A DNA stretch of 16,343 nt, from the NCBI GenBank assembly GCA_012800215.1, contig JAAZJT010000064.1:1-16343 (forward strand), written 5' to 3'. The translations under genes and the position numbers were made by a program. A model generated the notes under the pieces. The model did not search any database. It was not told the origin of the DNA and saw nothing but the letters and a program-made list of their open reading frames with translations. Shown here piece after piece: positions 1-8,391 of this stretch. Position 1 is the stretch's first letter. Every line of letters starts with the position of its first letter. This DNA comes from Bacillota bacterium. GTDB lineage: Bacteria > Bacillota > Dethiobacteria > Dethiobacterales > Dethiobacteraceae.

Positions 1-1
1 A

Positions 2-39
2 AGCCTTCAACAAAGACGGCAAAATCTCTGTTGAAGGCT
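2..39. terminator. Strong hairpin, probable bidirectional intrinsic terminator
   Basis: Perfect 11-bp inverted repeat: AGCCTTCAACA at 2-12 and TGTTGAAGGCT at 29-39, separated by a 16-nt loop. On the plus strand the stem is followed by ATTTTT (40-45), which would end a transcript arriving from the left. On the minus strand it lies just beyond the stop of the ThiF-like gene, where the recJ-rel-dtd-ThiF run would be expected to end. The minus-strand T-tract, if any, lies outside the window; only the first T or two is visible. Seen directly: the inverted repeat and the plus-strand T-run. Inferred: termination of both strands. Confidence 0.7.
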
Positions 40-58
40 ATTTTTAATTGTTAATGAC

Positions 59-835
59 CTACTGATAATTTTCTGCCCGTAATTCAGTAATGCTGGGATG
101 ATCGCCACAGACTGCACATTGGGGATCCCGTTTTATTTTTACCTTAATAAAATCTAACTCCAGGGCATCAATAATTAAAAGCTGCCCCAGTAAGGTACTG
201 CCGCTACCCAAAATTATCTTTAAAGCTTCCGTTGCCTGGATTGTACCAATCAACCCAGGGGTAATCCCCATTACACCAAAGGGACGCTTCACTGAGACGT
301 CGGTGGGTTGAGGGAAAACACACCGGTAACAAGGCCCCGCCGGAGCAGAAAAAACTGCTGCCTGGCCCTGAAAGCCCATAATACTGCCATGCACAAAACT
401 TTTTCCATAGAGCACCGCTGCATCATTTACTAGGTATCGTGTAGCAAGGTTATCACAGCAGTCAATGACAAAATCATAATCTGCCAAGATTTGCTGGATG
501 TTGTCTGCAGTAGCATAATACGGGTAAGTAATAACTTTTATCTCCGGATTTATCTGTAACAATGTATTTCGGGCAGATTCCACTTTTAAGCTGCCCAAGT
601 CAGCAGTAGTATGTAAAATTTGGCGTTGTAAATTACTTAGGGATACATTATCACCATCAATGATACCAATGGTACCAACCCCGGCAGCAGCTAAATAAAG
701 CGCAACCGGAGAACCCAGCCCTCCGGCTCCCACCAGCAGTACCCTGGCAGTAAGCAGCTTCTGCTGGCCCGCTTCCCCTACCTCAGGCAGCATCAGCTGC
801 CTTGCATAACGTTCTTTCTGCCTAGCCGTCAACAT
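59..835 (-). CDS. ThiF/MoeB/HesA-family adenylyltransferase (E1-like)
   Basis: An E1-like enzyme that would adenylate the C-terminal Gly-Gly of a small sulfur-carrier protein (ThiS- or MoaD-like) for thiamine, molybdopterin or related sulfur transfer in the cytoplasm. Visible are the ATP-binding glycine loop GAGGLGSP (residues 36-43), the IIDGD and SNLQRQ segments (about 58-72), the DCCDN motif (125-129), and two zinc-binding pairs, CYRC (169-172) and CAVC (240-243). There is no rhodanese domain. The frame stays open upstream to a TTG at 865. I chose ATG 835 because it gives the usual family N-terminus (MLT..ERYARQ) and sits 8 nt after a GGGG Shine-Dalgarno; ATG 841 is the alternative. Oddity: the cysteine expected before the GVM.P..IG segment (E. 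coli MoeB Cys187, ThiF Cys184) is Lys183. No carrier-protein gene is nearby, so ThiF, MoeB and HesA roles cannot be separated. Confidence 0.88.
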   Translation of the reverse strand: MLTARQKERYARQLMLPEVGEAGQQKLLTARVLLVGAGGLGSPVALYLAAAGVGTIGIIDGDNVSLSNLQRQILHTTADLGSLKVESARNTLLQINPEIKVITYPYYATADNIQQILADYDFVIDCCDNLATRYLVNDAAVLYGKSFVHGSIMGFQGQAAVFSAPAGPCYRCVFPQPTDVSVKRPFGVMGITPGLIGTIQATEALKIILGSGSTLLGQLLIIDALELDFIKVKIKRDPQCAVCGDHPSITELRAENYQ

Positions 836-905
836 TTTCATCACCCCGCTAAACACTTCCACCAAGTGAGGTAAACTTATGCACTACAAATGTGCCGCTA
901 CAGGC

Positions 906-1349
906 TTATGTTTCCGTGTCGATAATAATTGTTACCGGTCCTTGATTGATAAGATGAACATCCATATCTGCCCCAAAACGCCCCGTGGCAACGGGGATTT
1001 TTAGTGTCTGCAGGGCAGTACAGAATTGTTCATAGAGTGATTCTGCCTTTTGAGGGGGCGCTGCAGAAGAAAACCCGGGACGGCGGCCCCGTCGTGTATC
1101 TGCATATAAAGTAAACTGCGAGACTACTAAAGCACTGCCGCCAATATCTAATAAAGAAAGATTCATTTTACCGTTTTCATCGGCAAAAATTCGTAAGTTG
1201 GCAATTTTGTCAACAAGATAATTTATATCTGTAACTTCATCATCTGTGTGTACACCGAGTAGAATTAGCAGTCCCTGTCCAATCTCACCTATTGTTTCGC
1301 CTGCCACTTCTACCCGGGCAGCGGTCACTCTTTGTATCACCGCGCGCAT
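906..1349 (-). CDS. dtd: D-aminoacyl-tRNA deacylase
   Basis: Hydrolyses the ester bond of D-aminoacyl-tRNAs such as D-Tyr-tRNA, and glycine mischarged on tRNA-Ala, recycling the tRNA in the cytoplasm. At 147 aa it has the normal family length. It starts with the family's MRAVIQRV and carries the two DTD signatures: SQFTLYAD (77-84) and, near the C-terminus, NQGPVT (135-140). The Gly-Pro of the second motif is the cross-subunit chiral selector of the homodimer. The ATG follows an AGGAGGGG Shine-Dalgarno and lies 12 nt after the rel stop, so the two genes are probably cotranscribed. The rel-dtd neighbourhood also occurs in B. subtilis. Confidence 0.97.
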   Translation of the reverse strand: MRAVIQRVTAARVEVAGETIGEIGQGLLILLGVHTDDEVTDINYLVDKIANLRIFADENGKMNLSLLDIGGSALVVSQFTLYADTRRGRRPGFSSAAPPQKAESLYEQFCTALQTLKIPVATGRFGADMDVHLINQGPVTIIIDTET

Positions 1350-1361
1350 AATCTACCCCTC

Positions 1362-3521
1362 CTAAACATTAATACGCTGAACTTTATAAACATCACGGAC
1401 CCGGCTGATGCGGTTGATGACATTATCAAGATGGCTAAGGTTTTTCACCGCTACCGTCAGGTGAATAATAGATAGGCGATCTTTTGTTGCGCGCCCGTTT
1501 AAAGCTGTAATATCAACCTTACTTTCCGCTACGGCATTGATAACATCTCTTAAAATCTGCGGGCGGTCCATTCCTGTAACTTCTATTTCCACAGGATAGG
1601 CACCTTCTGTACTCTCTTCCCAGGTGGCTTCCAGCAAACGCTGGCTGTCAATGCGGTTAACAACATTGGGGCAATCTGTACGGTGAATGGAAACACCGCG
1701 CCCCCTTGTCACCACACCCACAATTTTATCGCCGGGAACAGGGGTACAGCACTTGGCAAAACGCAGTAACACATTATCGATGCCGGAAACTAAGACACCT
1801 TTTCCTGTTTTACTAGCCTTTTTGGGAGTTTTAAACTCCTTTACAGGTTCCGGTTCTGGCTGTCCGTATTTTTTGCGATATTCCTCCTTCAGCCTTGAAA
1901 CAACCTGCTGTACTGTGACAGCACCCAAGCCAATGGCAACATAAACATCATCTTCCGTATTTAAATTAAACTTTTTCCCCGCTTCCAGCACCAGTGCAGT
2001 TTTTAGATAAAGTTGAGGGTCCAGTTCCTGTTTGCGCAATTCTTTCTCTATAAGTTCTTTACCCTTTATTAAATTATCTTCGCGTCGTTCCTTTTTAAAC
2101 CAGGCTCTGATTTTTGCTTTGGCACCGGAACTCTTCACCATGTTAATCCAGTCACGGCTGGGGGAACCTTGTTTAGAAGTCATTATTTCCACAATATCGC
2201 CTGTTTTAAGCTTGTAGTCCAAAGGGACTAAGCGACCATTAATACGGGCACCAATACAGCGGTGGCCAATATCAGTATGAATTTTATATGCAAAATCAAG
2301 TGGAATGGAACCGGCAGGTAAATCGATCACATCACCTTTTGGAGTAAAAACAAATACTTCATCGGCAAAAAGATCTATTTTAACATTTTCCATAAACTCA
2401 GAAGCATCTTTACTTTCCTGCTGCAATTCCATAATCTGCCGCAGCCAAGACAATTTTTGTTCAAACTTAATGTCCTGCTTATTGTCTTTCTTTTCTTTAT
2501 AGCGCCAGTGGGCTGCAATACCATACTCAGCGGTACGGTGCATTTCCCAGGTGCGAATTTGCACTTCCAAAAGTTCATTCTTACCTACCATCACTAAGGT
2601 ATGCAGCGACTGGTACATATTAGGTTTGGGCATAGCTATATAGTCTTTGAAGCGTCCCGGAATGGGCTTCCATAAGGTATGCACTATGCCAAGAGCGCCA
2701 TAACAATCCTTTAGTGAGTCAACAATAATGCGGATGGCAGTTAGGTCATATATTTCATGAAATTCTTTATTTTGTTCTTTCATTTTCTGCCAAATACTGT
2801 AGAGATGCTTAGGACGTCCGGAGATATTGGCAGTAATACCTACATCCTTTAATTTTGGCTGCAAAGTTTCAATAATCTGAGCGATAAAAGCCTCCCGTTC
2901 GCGGCGTTTTTTAGCCAACCTGTCAACTAATGCGTAATAATGGTCCCGCTCAAGAAAACGAAAAGCCAGATCTTCCAATTCCCATTTTATTTTATAAATC
3001 CCCAGCCTGTGGGCTAAGGGAGCATAAATTTCCAGTGTCTCCCGGGAAATAGACTGCTGCTTAATGGCAGTCAAATATTTTAAAGTACGCATATTGTGCG
3101 TACGGTCAGCTAATTTAATTAAGAGTACACGGATGTCTTTGGCCATGGCCATAAACATTTTACGCAGGTTTTCTGCTTGTCGTTCTTCCTTTGATTTATA
3201 CTCCAACTTAGATAATTTGGTAACACCATCTACCAGCAGGGCAATTTCCGGACCAAATTCACTTTCTATCTCTTCCAGGGTAACTTCCGTATCTTCCACC
3301 ACATCATGGAGCAAACCAGCCACAATTGTATCAATATCCAATTCCAATTCCGCTAAAATTGTCGCCACACCCAGCGGGTGAGTAATATAAAGCTCGCCGG
3401 AAAAGCGTTTCTGTCCCTGGTGAGCAGTGACAGCAAACTGATAAGCCTTCTCCAGTACTGTCCAATCTGGCTCTACCGGATAATAACTTTTTATTAAATC
3501 TTTTAGGGCAACTAAACTCAT
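1362..3521 (-). CDS. relA: Bifunctional (p)ppGpp synthetase/hydrolase (Rel/SpoT family)
   Basis: Makes (p)ppGpp from ATP and GDP/GTP on ribosomes holding uncharged tRNA, and hydrolyses it, so it is the main stringent-response enzyme. The 719 residues show the full long-RSH order: HD hydrolase domain with HDVVEDT (72-78), synthetase domain with GRPKHLYSIW (about 235-244), YDLTAIRI (258-265) and PKPNMYQSLHT (298-308), a TGS domain (about 390-455), a zinc-finger-like CC...C region, and a C-terminal ACT domain. The RFKD motif (290-293) is the RXKD signature of bifunctional enzymes; monofunctional synthetases carry EXDD. The start ATG is preceded by AGAGGAG, which lies inside the last codons of recJ; the recJ stop is only 3 nt upstream, so translation is likely coupled. 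In B. subtilis apt sits between recJ and rel; here it is absent. Confidence 0.97.
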   Translation of the reverse strand: MSLVALKDLIKSYYPVEPDWTVLEKAYQFAVTAHQGQKRFSGELYITHPLGVATILAELELDIDTIVAGLLHDVVEDTEVTLEEIESEFGPEIALLVDGVTKLSKLEYKSKEERQAENLRKMFMAMAKDIRVLLIKLADRTHNMRTLKYLTAIKQQSISRETLEIYAPLAHRLGIYKIKWELEDLAFRFLERDHYYALVDRLAKKRREREAFIAQIIETLQPKLKDVGITANISGRPKHLYSIWQKMKEQNKEFHEIYDLTAIRIIVDSLKDCYGALGIVHTLWKPIPGRFKDYIAMPKPNMYQSLHTLVMVGKNELLEVQIRTWEMHRTAEYGIAAHWRYKEKKDNKQDIKFEQKLSWLRQIMELQQESKDASEFMENVKIDLFADEVFVFTPKGDVIDLPAGSIPLDFAYKIHTDIGHRCIGARINGRLVPLDYKLKTGDIVEIMTSKQGSPSRDWINMVKSSGAKAKIRAWFKKERREDNLIKGKELIEKELRKQELDPQLYLKTALVLEAGKKFNLNTEDDVYVAIGLGAVTVQQVVSRLKEEYRKKYGQPEPEPVKEFKTPKKASKTGKGVLVSGIDNVLLRFAKCCTPVPGDKIVGVVTRGRGVSIHRTDCPNVVNRIDSQRLLEATWEESTEGAYPVEIEVTGMDRPQILRDVINAVAESKVDITALNGRATKDRLSIIHLTVAVKNLSHLDNVINRISRVRDVYKVQRINV

Positions 3522-3524
3522 ATT

Positions 3525-5885
3525 TTAATTCTCCTCTTCCCTCAGGAATAAAGCTTCCGGCTCCAATAGATAATTAACCAGTTCTGTGGTGCTTGAAGTA
3601 AGCCAATATTTCTGGTAAGCGCGAAAATCTTGTAAAATGCGCTGGTGACGGCAAAAAGTTGGGGATTTATGCAGCTGTTTTACAGCCGGTGGCCAGGCAC
3701 TACTGCCTGCTGCCGCCACTTCAGCAAAAACAGCTTGTGACTGTTTTAAAAGATAATGTGTTACAGGCTGAGTTAACTGCTGCTGCACCTGTTGCCCCAG
3801 CACCTTTCCTCCCTGTGGCAGACAAGCCGCCAATTGCAGTAAAGTTTCCTCTGCCGGCAGAGTAGCAGCGAATATTTTTTCATTAAGCTCCTCGTCAGCT
3901 GCACTATAACAAAGAAAAACCAAAGGATGATGACGAAAACAAAGAGCCTGCCATAACTTTTCCACTGCCCTGCGCTCATATGGGATATGGTAAAAAACTA
4001 TAGCCTCGTAGCGCTGAGATGTATCAACTGCTCTTCCCAGCTGTGTAACAACAGCCGTGGGCGGCAAAAACTTTTTTAAACCATCTCTTGCTGCTTTAGT
4101 ATTGACCCAAACAATAATTTTCTTTTCCGCAGCAATTTGCGCAAGCATTTTTTCACGGTTATTAACGCCCCGCCAATCAACAATTTCCGGGCTCCTTTGC
4201 AAAGCAGCAGCACGAAAATCTTTAATCTGCAGAGAAAGAAAAGTTCTGCCCTGCCATTGATTAATGCCGGGTGCCAGGACAAAATCAGCACTATCACCGC
4301 GTTGAATATTATATTTGCCGGCGCCAAAAAAGATTGCCGACTGCGTAGTTTCTGACTGTTTTATGGATAAACGCAGATGTGCCCCGTCATTTCCCACTTG
4401 TTTAGTGCCGAGGATCTCCACGCCATTAACAAGAAAGTAAGGTTCTTCATGACCATGTCCAAATGGTGCTAAAATCTTTAAATCATTAACTAATTGTAAA
4501 TCTAGCTCAGATAAAGTGACTTCTGCCGCAACCGGCCGCAGTGGCTCCTCCGGTTTCTGGGCAGCAATTGCCTGGCAAAATGCACGGCGGAAAGCTGTCA
4601 AATTTTTAACAGATACAGTTAAGCCTGCTGCTTCCGTATGCCCGCCATAGTTTTCCAGATAATCTGCACAGGCTTGCAGCGCCTCAAGCACATTACAACC
4701 AGAAGCAGAACGTATGGATCCGCGGCCTTCTTCACCCTCTAAACCAATCATGACAACAGGTCGTTTAAACTCATTAGCAAGCCGCCCCGCCACAATACCA
4801 ATAACACCAAAATGCCAATCTTCCCGCCATAATACAAGGGCAGGTTCCTGCAGCTGGGCTGCTGCCATCTCCCTTGCCTCGGCAGCAATTTTTTTCTCCA
4901 GCTGCTGCCGCTGCCGGTTTTGTGCATCCAGCGACAGTGCCAAGGCATCTGCTTCTGTAACTGCAGCTAAAAGTGTACGGACAGCCAGTTCAGCTTCCGC
5001 TAAACGCCCTGCAGCATTAAGTCTGGGAGCTAACATAAAAGCAACCTGCGTTACCGTCAAATCAGTATTATGCAGTCCGCTGGCACGTGCCAAAGCAGCA
5101 AGTCCAGGGGATGGATTATCACGCAAACGGGTTAAGCCATGTTTAACCAGAATCCGGTTTTCACCTAAAAGCGGCACCACATCGGCAATGGTGCCGACAG
5201 CAACCAAATCTAAGTATTGATAGGCATTGTCCTCCGGCAGCTTTAGTAAGCTGTATAAAGCCCGCACAAGTGTCCAGGCAACACCGACTCCGGCAAGTTG
5301 TTTTTCAGGATATGTACATTCCGGCTGTTTAGGATTAAGTACTGCCAGAGCAGATCTATTACCGGCAAAACAAGTATGGTGATCAGTAATAATTAAGTCT
5401 AACCCCAATGAAGAAGCTAATTCCATTTCGGCAAAAGAATTGATGCCGCAATCCACAGTAATAACCAGCTGCCCGCCCTCAGCAGCAAATTTGCTCAGGA
5501 GGCTACCCTGTAGGCCATATCCATCCGTAATCCGGCTTGGAATATAGTATTCCACAGGAACATTAAGATTTTGCAAAACCTGTATTAAAAGGGCAGTAGC
5601 AGTAACGCCATCTACATCATAATCGCCAAAAATGAGCACCTTTTCCTGCTGCTGCACAGCTTTTACCAGGCGCTCAGCAGCTACAGCAGCACCAGCCATG
5701 GTGAAGGGGTCGCCTAAATCAGACAGATTGCACTCAATGAACTGCTTTGCTGCTTCAGGAGTACGAATGCCGCGCTGATATAAAATTGTCGCAACTAAGG
5801 GATGAAGGTTTAAAGTTTGGGTTAATTGTTTAACAATGTCCTCATCTACTTCTGGTACAAACCAGCGCCATTTATTCGCTGTCAT
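3525..5885 (-). CDS. recJ: Single-stranded-DNA-specific 5'-3' exonuclease RecJ
   Basis: DHH-superfamily exonuclease that degrades single-stranded DNA 5'-3' in recombinational and mismatch repair, using two divalent metal ions. The 786 residues match the long Firmicute form rather than the shorter E. coli protein. Visible are the DHH motifs GDYDVDG (87-93), VDCG (144-147) and DHH (168-170), followed by TIADVVPL (232-239), and the DHHA1 motif GGHTEAAG (414-421). An OB-fold region and a long C-terminal extension follow. ATG 5885 is preceded by AGAGGAG with suitable spacing. It is the first gene after the aroB terminator and has a sigma-H-like promoter upstream. Its last codons (R-E-E-E-N) also encode the rel ribosome-binding site. 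Confidence 0.96.
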   Translation of the reverse strand: MTANKWRWFVPEVDEDIVKQLTQTLNLHPLVATILYQRGIRTPEAAKQFIECNLSDLGDPFTMAGAAVAAERLVKAVQQQEKVLIFGDYDVDGVTATALLIQVLQNLNVPVEYYIPSRITDGYGLQGSLLSKFAAEGGQLVITVDCGINSFAEMELASSLGLDLIITDHHTCFAGNRSALAVLNPKQPECTYPEKQLAGVGVAWTLVRALYSLLKLPEDNAYQYLDLVAVGTIADVVPLLGENRILVKHGLTRLRDNPSPGLAALARASGLHNTDLTVTQVAFMLAPRLNAAGRLAEAELAVRTLLAAVTEADALALSLDAQNRQRQQLEKKIAAEAREMAAAQLQEPALVLWREDWHFGVIGIVAGRLANEFKRPVVMIGLEGEEGRGSIRSASGCNVLEALQACADYLENYGGHTEAAGLTVSVKNLTAFRRAFCQAIAAQKPEEPLRPVAAEVTLSELDLQLVNDLKILAPFGHGHEEPYFLVNGVEILGTKQVGNDGAHLRLSIKQSETTQSAIFFGAGKYNIQRGDSADFVLAPGINQWQGRTFLSLQIKDFRAAALQRSPEIVDWRGVNNREKMLAQIAAEKKIIVWVNTKAARDGLKKFLPPTAVVTQLGRAVDTSQRYEAIVFYHIPYERRAVEKLWQALCFRHHPLVFLCYSAADEELNEKIFAATLPAEETLLQLAACLPQGGKVLGQQVQQQLTQPVTHYLLKQSQAVFAEVAAAGSSAWPPAVKQLHKSPTFCRHQRILQDFRAYQKYWLTSSTTELVNYLLEPEALFLREEEN

Positions 5886-5932
5886 CTATATTCTCCTCTG
5901 TAACCGCTAGTAATTCTGTTTCTTTAAAAAGG

Positions 5933-5960
5933 ATTCTGCAAATTACGTGTAAATTCCTTT
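5933..5960 (-). promoter_or_regulatory. Sigma-H-like promoter for recJ-rel-dtd
   Basis: On the minus strand, AAAGGAATT (5960-5952) is followed by a 12-nt spacer and GCAGAAT (5939-5933). This agrees at every fixed position with the B. subtilis sigma-H consensus RNAGGAWWW-N11/12-RNNGAAT. The predicted start would lie about 40 nt before the recJ ATG, downstream of the aroB terminator, a sensible place for an operon promoter. The match is seen directly; use by sigma-H is inferred. A poor sigma-A alternative (TTTACA, 18-nt spacer, TTTTAA) overlaps it. Confidence 0.6.
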
Positions 5961-5986
5961 TTTCCAGACATTCCGACCCTTAATAG

Positions 5987-6014
5987 AAAAGTACGCCGCA
6001 AGTAGCGTACTTTT
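5987..6014 (-). terminator. Intrinsic terminator of the aro gene run, after aroB
   Basis: Perfect 10-bp inverted repeat AAAAGTACGC (5987-5996) / GCGTACTTTT (6005-6014) with an 8-nt loop. Read on the minus strand it ends in TTTT about 90 nt after the aroB stop, separating the aro run from recJ. The A/T-rich stem ends are symmetrical, so it could work in both directions. The rest of the 219-nt gap between aroB and recJ holds only the sigma-H-like site; the part at 6015-6104 shows nothing I can name. Confidence 0.75.
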
Positions 6015-6104
6015 GCACATATATTTATCAGTATATTTCGCCAAAAGCCCCTCTTGTTAATTTTGCAAAGATGGCTTAGTTTTTCTAACAATATAATCGC
6101 TAAT

Positions 6105-7220
6105 CTATGTTGTCATGTGCAGTAAGGCTTCTGCCTGCTGCAAATACTTCCTAACAACTTCTGTAATCAGTGGGTGCGTGAGAGAAGTAAAAGACTGCCC
6201 GGAGCCAATTTCGACAGGCAGGATAAAGACAGTTTTATCTACCAGACGTTTTTTATCCTGCTGCATAGCTGTAAAAACTTGCTCCACAGTTAAGCCAGGG
6301 GGAGCCTTTTTTAAGCCAACGCGTTTAAAAAGTGCCAGCAGTCGTCCTGCAGTTTTAAAATCTATAAGCTCTGCAGCCACTGCCAAATGTACTGCCAACA
6401 CCATTCCGGCCAGTACTGCCTCCCCATGCAGATAGTAGGTATAGTCTGTGGCAGTTTCCAAAGCATGTCCCAAGGTATGCCCAAAATTTAAAAGTGCCCG
6501 GATACCCTTTTCTTTTTCATCTTGCTTAACTATCTGTGCCTTCAAAGTGCAGCAGCTGGCTATAACCTCACTTAGCACCTCTAAATCTTTTTTCAGCAAA
6601 TCATCCCACCGGTTTTCCAAAGTTTGAAAGAGAGGTTTACTTAAAATAGCACCATACTTTACCACTTCCGCCGCTCCTGCCAGGAATTCATGCTGCGGCA
6701 GTGTATTTAAAACCGACAGGTCTATCCATACCAGGCGGGGCTGATAAAAGGTACCGATCAAATTTTTCCCCAGCTGATGGTTAACGGCAACTTTACCGCC
6801 GACGCTGCTGTCTACCTGGGCTAATAAACTGGTAGGAATCTGCACAAAAGGTACACCACGCAGATAGGTAGCAGCAATAAAGCCTGCCAAATCGCCAACC
6901 ACGCCACCACCTAAAGCCACTACCGGATCTGTACGATTTAACCCTGCTTTAATGGCCTTTGTATAAAGGCTCTCAGCCTGAGCTACGGACTTACTGCTTT
7001 CTCCTACCGGTACAACGGCAGAGGTAACTGTAAAACCGGCTTTTTTCAAGGCAGCTGCAGTTTTTGCGCCATAAAGCGGAAAAACATGCTCATCGCTTAT
7101 AAGTAAGGCTTTGCCGGGCGTTAATCTCTGCTGTAAAACAGTACTTAATTCAGACCATATTTCATGACCAATATATATTGGATAAGAACGTTCCCCCAAA
7201 GGAACTTCTATGATACGCAT
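6105..7220 (-). CDS. aroB: 3-dehydroquinate synthase
   Basis: Converts DAHP to 3-dehydroquinate, the second step of the shikimate pathway, using NAD+ and a divalent metal. The 371-aa length is normal. Motifs include the NAD-binding GGGVVGD (104-110), DSSVGGK (137-143), AAEVVKYG (183-190, with a metal-ligand Glu), FGHTLGH (246-252) and LHGEAV (264-269), which supply the metal-binding histidines. ATG 7220 follows a GAGGT Shine-Dalgarno and lies 10 nt after the aroC stop. It is the last gene before the terminator at 5987-6014, so its expression probably follows the upstream T-box and the promoter before hisA. Confidence 0.97.
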   Translation of the reverse strand: MRIIEVPLGERSYPIYIGHEIWSELSTVLQQRLTPGKALLISDEHVFPLYGAKTAAALKKAGFTVTSAVVPVGESSKSVAQAESLYTKAIKAGLNRTDPVVALGGGVVGDLAGFIAATYLRGVPFVQIPTSLLAQVDSSVGGKVAVNHQLGKNLIGTFYQPRLVWIDLSVLNTLPQHEFLAGAAEVVKYGAILSKPLFQTLENRWDDLLKKDLEVLSEVIASCCTLKAQIVKQDEKEKGIRALLNFGHTLGHALETATDYTYYLHGEAVLAGMVLAVHLAVAAELIDFKTAGRLLALFKRVGLKKAPPGLTVEQVFTAMQQDKKRLVDKTVFILPVEIGSGQSFTSLTHPLITEVVRKYLQQAEALLHMTT

Positions 7221-7230
7221 ATTTACCTCA

Positions 7231-8391
7231 CTATCTTTTGGCGACGCGTTTTAGATATGCATTATAATTTTCCTTCATCTCTCCCAAAGAGTCGCCGCCT
7301 AGTTTTTCACGCAAAGCCAGCGCCAATTCCCAGGCCACCACGGCTTCAGCAACAATGGATGCTGCCGGTACAGCACAGGCATCAGAACGTTCCACTGTGG
7401 CTGTAAATGGGCTATGGTCTGCCATATTCACACTACGCAAAGGTTTATATAAGGTGGGAATAGGTTTCATAGCAGCTCGGACGACTACAGTCTCGCCATT
7501 AGTGATGCCGCCTTCAATTCCACCGGCATGATTTGTCTGGCGATAGTAACCCTTACTGCGATGATAATAAATTTCGTCATGCACTAAAGAGCCTGGTAGT
7601 GCTGCCATGGCAAAGCCATCACCGATTTCCACGCCTTTGATGGCTTGAATACTCATTAGTGCCGACGCTAAACGCCCGTCAAGTCTGCGATCCCATTGAA
7701 CATGGCTGCCAAGTCCTACCGGCACTCCTACCGCCATTACCGTAAAAACGCCACCGAGGGAATCTCCTTCTGCCTTGGCATAATCAATGGCAGCCATCAT
7801 TTTTTTAGCTGCTTCATCGTCGGGACAGCGCACAGGTGATTTTTCCACCTGTTCATAATTTGAAACCAGCAGCGCAGCATCCAAAGGCTTTATGCCAGTG
7901 CTGCCAATTGACTGCACGTAAGAATAAATATTAATTTCAAATTCTTTTAAAAGCTGCTTAGCTACAGCACCTACTGCTACCCGTGCCGCCGTCTCCCGTG
8001 CACTGGCACGTTCGAGTACATCGCGCAAATCAGTTAAATCATACTTTAGCGCACCGGGCAGATCTGCATGTCCTGGGCGAGGCTGTGTAACCATATCTGC
8101 CGGCTGCTCTGCTTCAGCAAAGGGCGCCATTTTTGACAGCCAATGCTGGTAGTCCTGATTAGATATGCGCAGCGTTACGGGACTGCCTATAGTGCGGCCA
8201 AAACGTAAGCCGGCCAAAACTTCAATTTGGTCTTTTTCAATTTTCATTCTGTCGCCACGGCCATAACCCTGCTGCCGCCTTGCCAACTCAAGGTTGATTG
8301 CTGACTTGTCAAGCGGTAAATTGGCAGGCAAACCTTCAATAATTGTTGTCAGAGCCGGCCCGTGGGATTCCCCTGCTGTTAAAAAACGCAT
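7231..8391 (-). CDS. aroC: Chorismate synthase
   Basis: Catalyses the final shikimate-pathway step, 1,4-elimination of phosphate from EPSP to give chorismate, and needs reduced FMN as catalyst. At 386 aa it is the usual Gram-positive length. Signatures are the N-terminal GESHGP with His10, GRGDRM (44-49), RPGHAD (105-110, with the second catalytic His108), the basic RASARETA segment (128-135), NHAGGIEGG in the middle, and RSDACAVPA near the end. The ATG shares its A with the last base of the lgt stop codon (TAATG), indicating translational coupling. AAAGGAG lies about 10 nt upstream, within lgt. Confidence 0.97.
   Translation of the reverse strand: MRFLTAGESHGPALTTIIEGLPANLPLDKSAINLELARRQQGYGRGDRMKIEKDQIEVLAGLRFGRTIGSPVTLRISNQDYQHWLSKMAPFAEAEQPADMVTQPRPGHADLPGALKYDLTDLRDVLERASARETAARVAVGAVAKQLLKEFEINIYSYVQSIGSTGIKPLDAALLVSNYEQVEKSPVRCPDDEAAKKMMAAIDYAKAEGDSLGGVFTVMAVGVPVGLGSHVQWDRRLDGRLASALMSIQAIKGVEIGDGFAMAALPGSLVHDEIYYHRSKGYYRQTNHAGGIEGGITNGETVVVRAAMKPIPTLYKPLRSVNMADHSPFTATVERSDACAVPAASIVAEAVVAWELALALREKLGGDSLGEMKENYNAYLKRVAKR

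Noticed and set aside
836..865. TTG 865 as start of the ThiF-like gene
   Set aside because: It would add a 10-residue N-terminus not typical of the family; ATG 835 has the better-spaced Shine-Dalgarno.
4714..5220. 168-codon plus-strand open frame
   Set aside because: Lies wholly inside recJ on the opposite strand, low-complexity Ser/Ala-rich product, no Shine-Dalgarno or family motif; a shadow frame.
6030..6080. Hairpin AAGCC...GGCTT between aroB and its terminator
   Set aside because: Only about 5 bp with a loop over 20 nt; too weak next to the perfect hairpin at 5987-6014.
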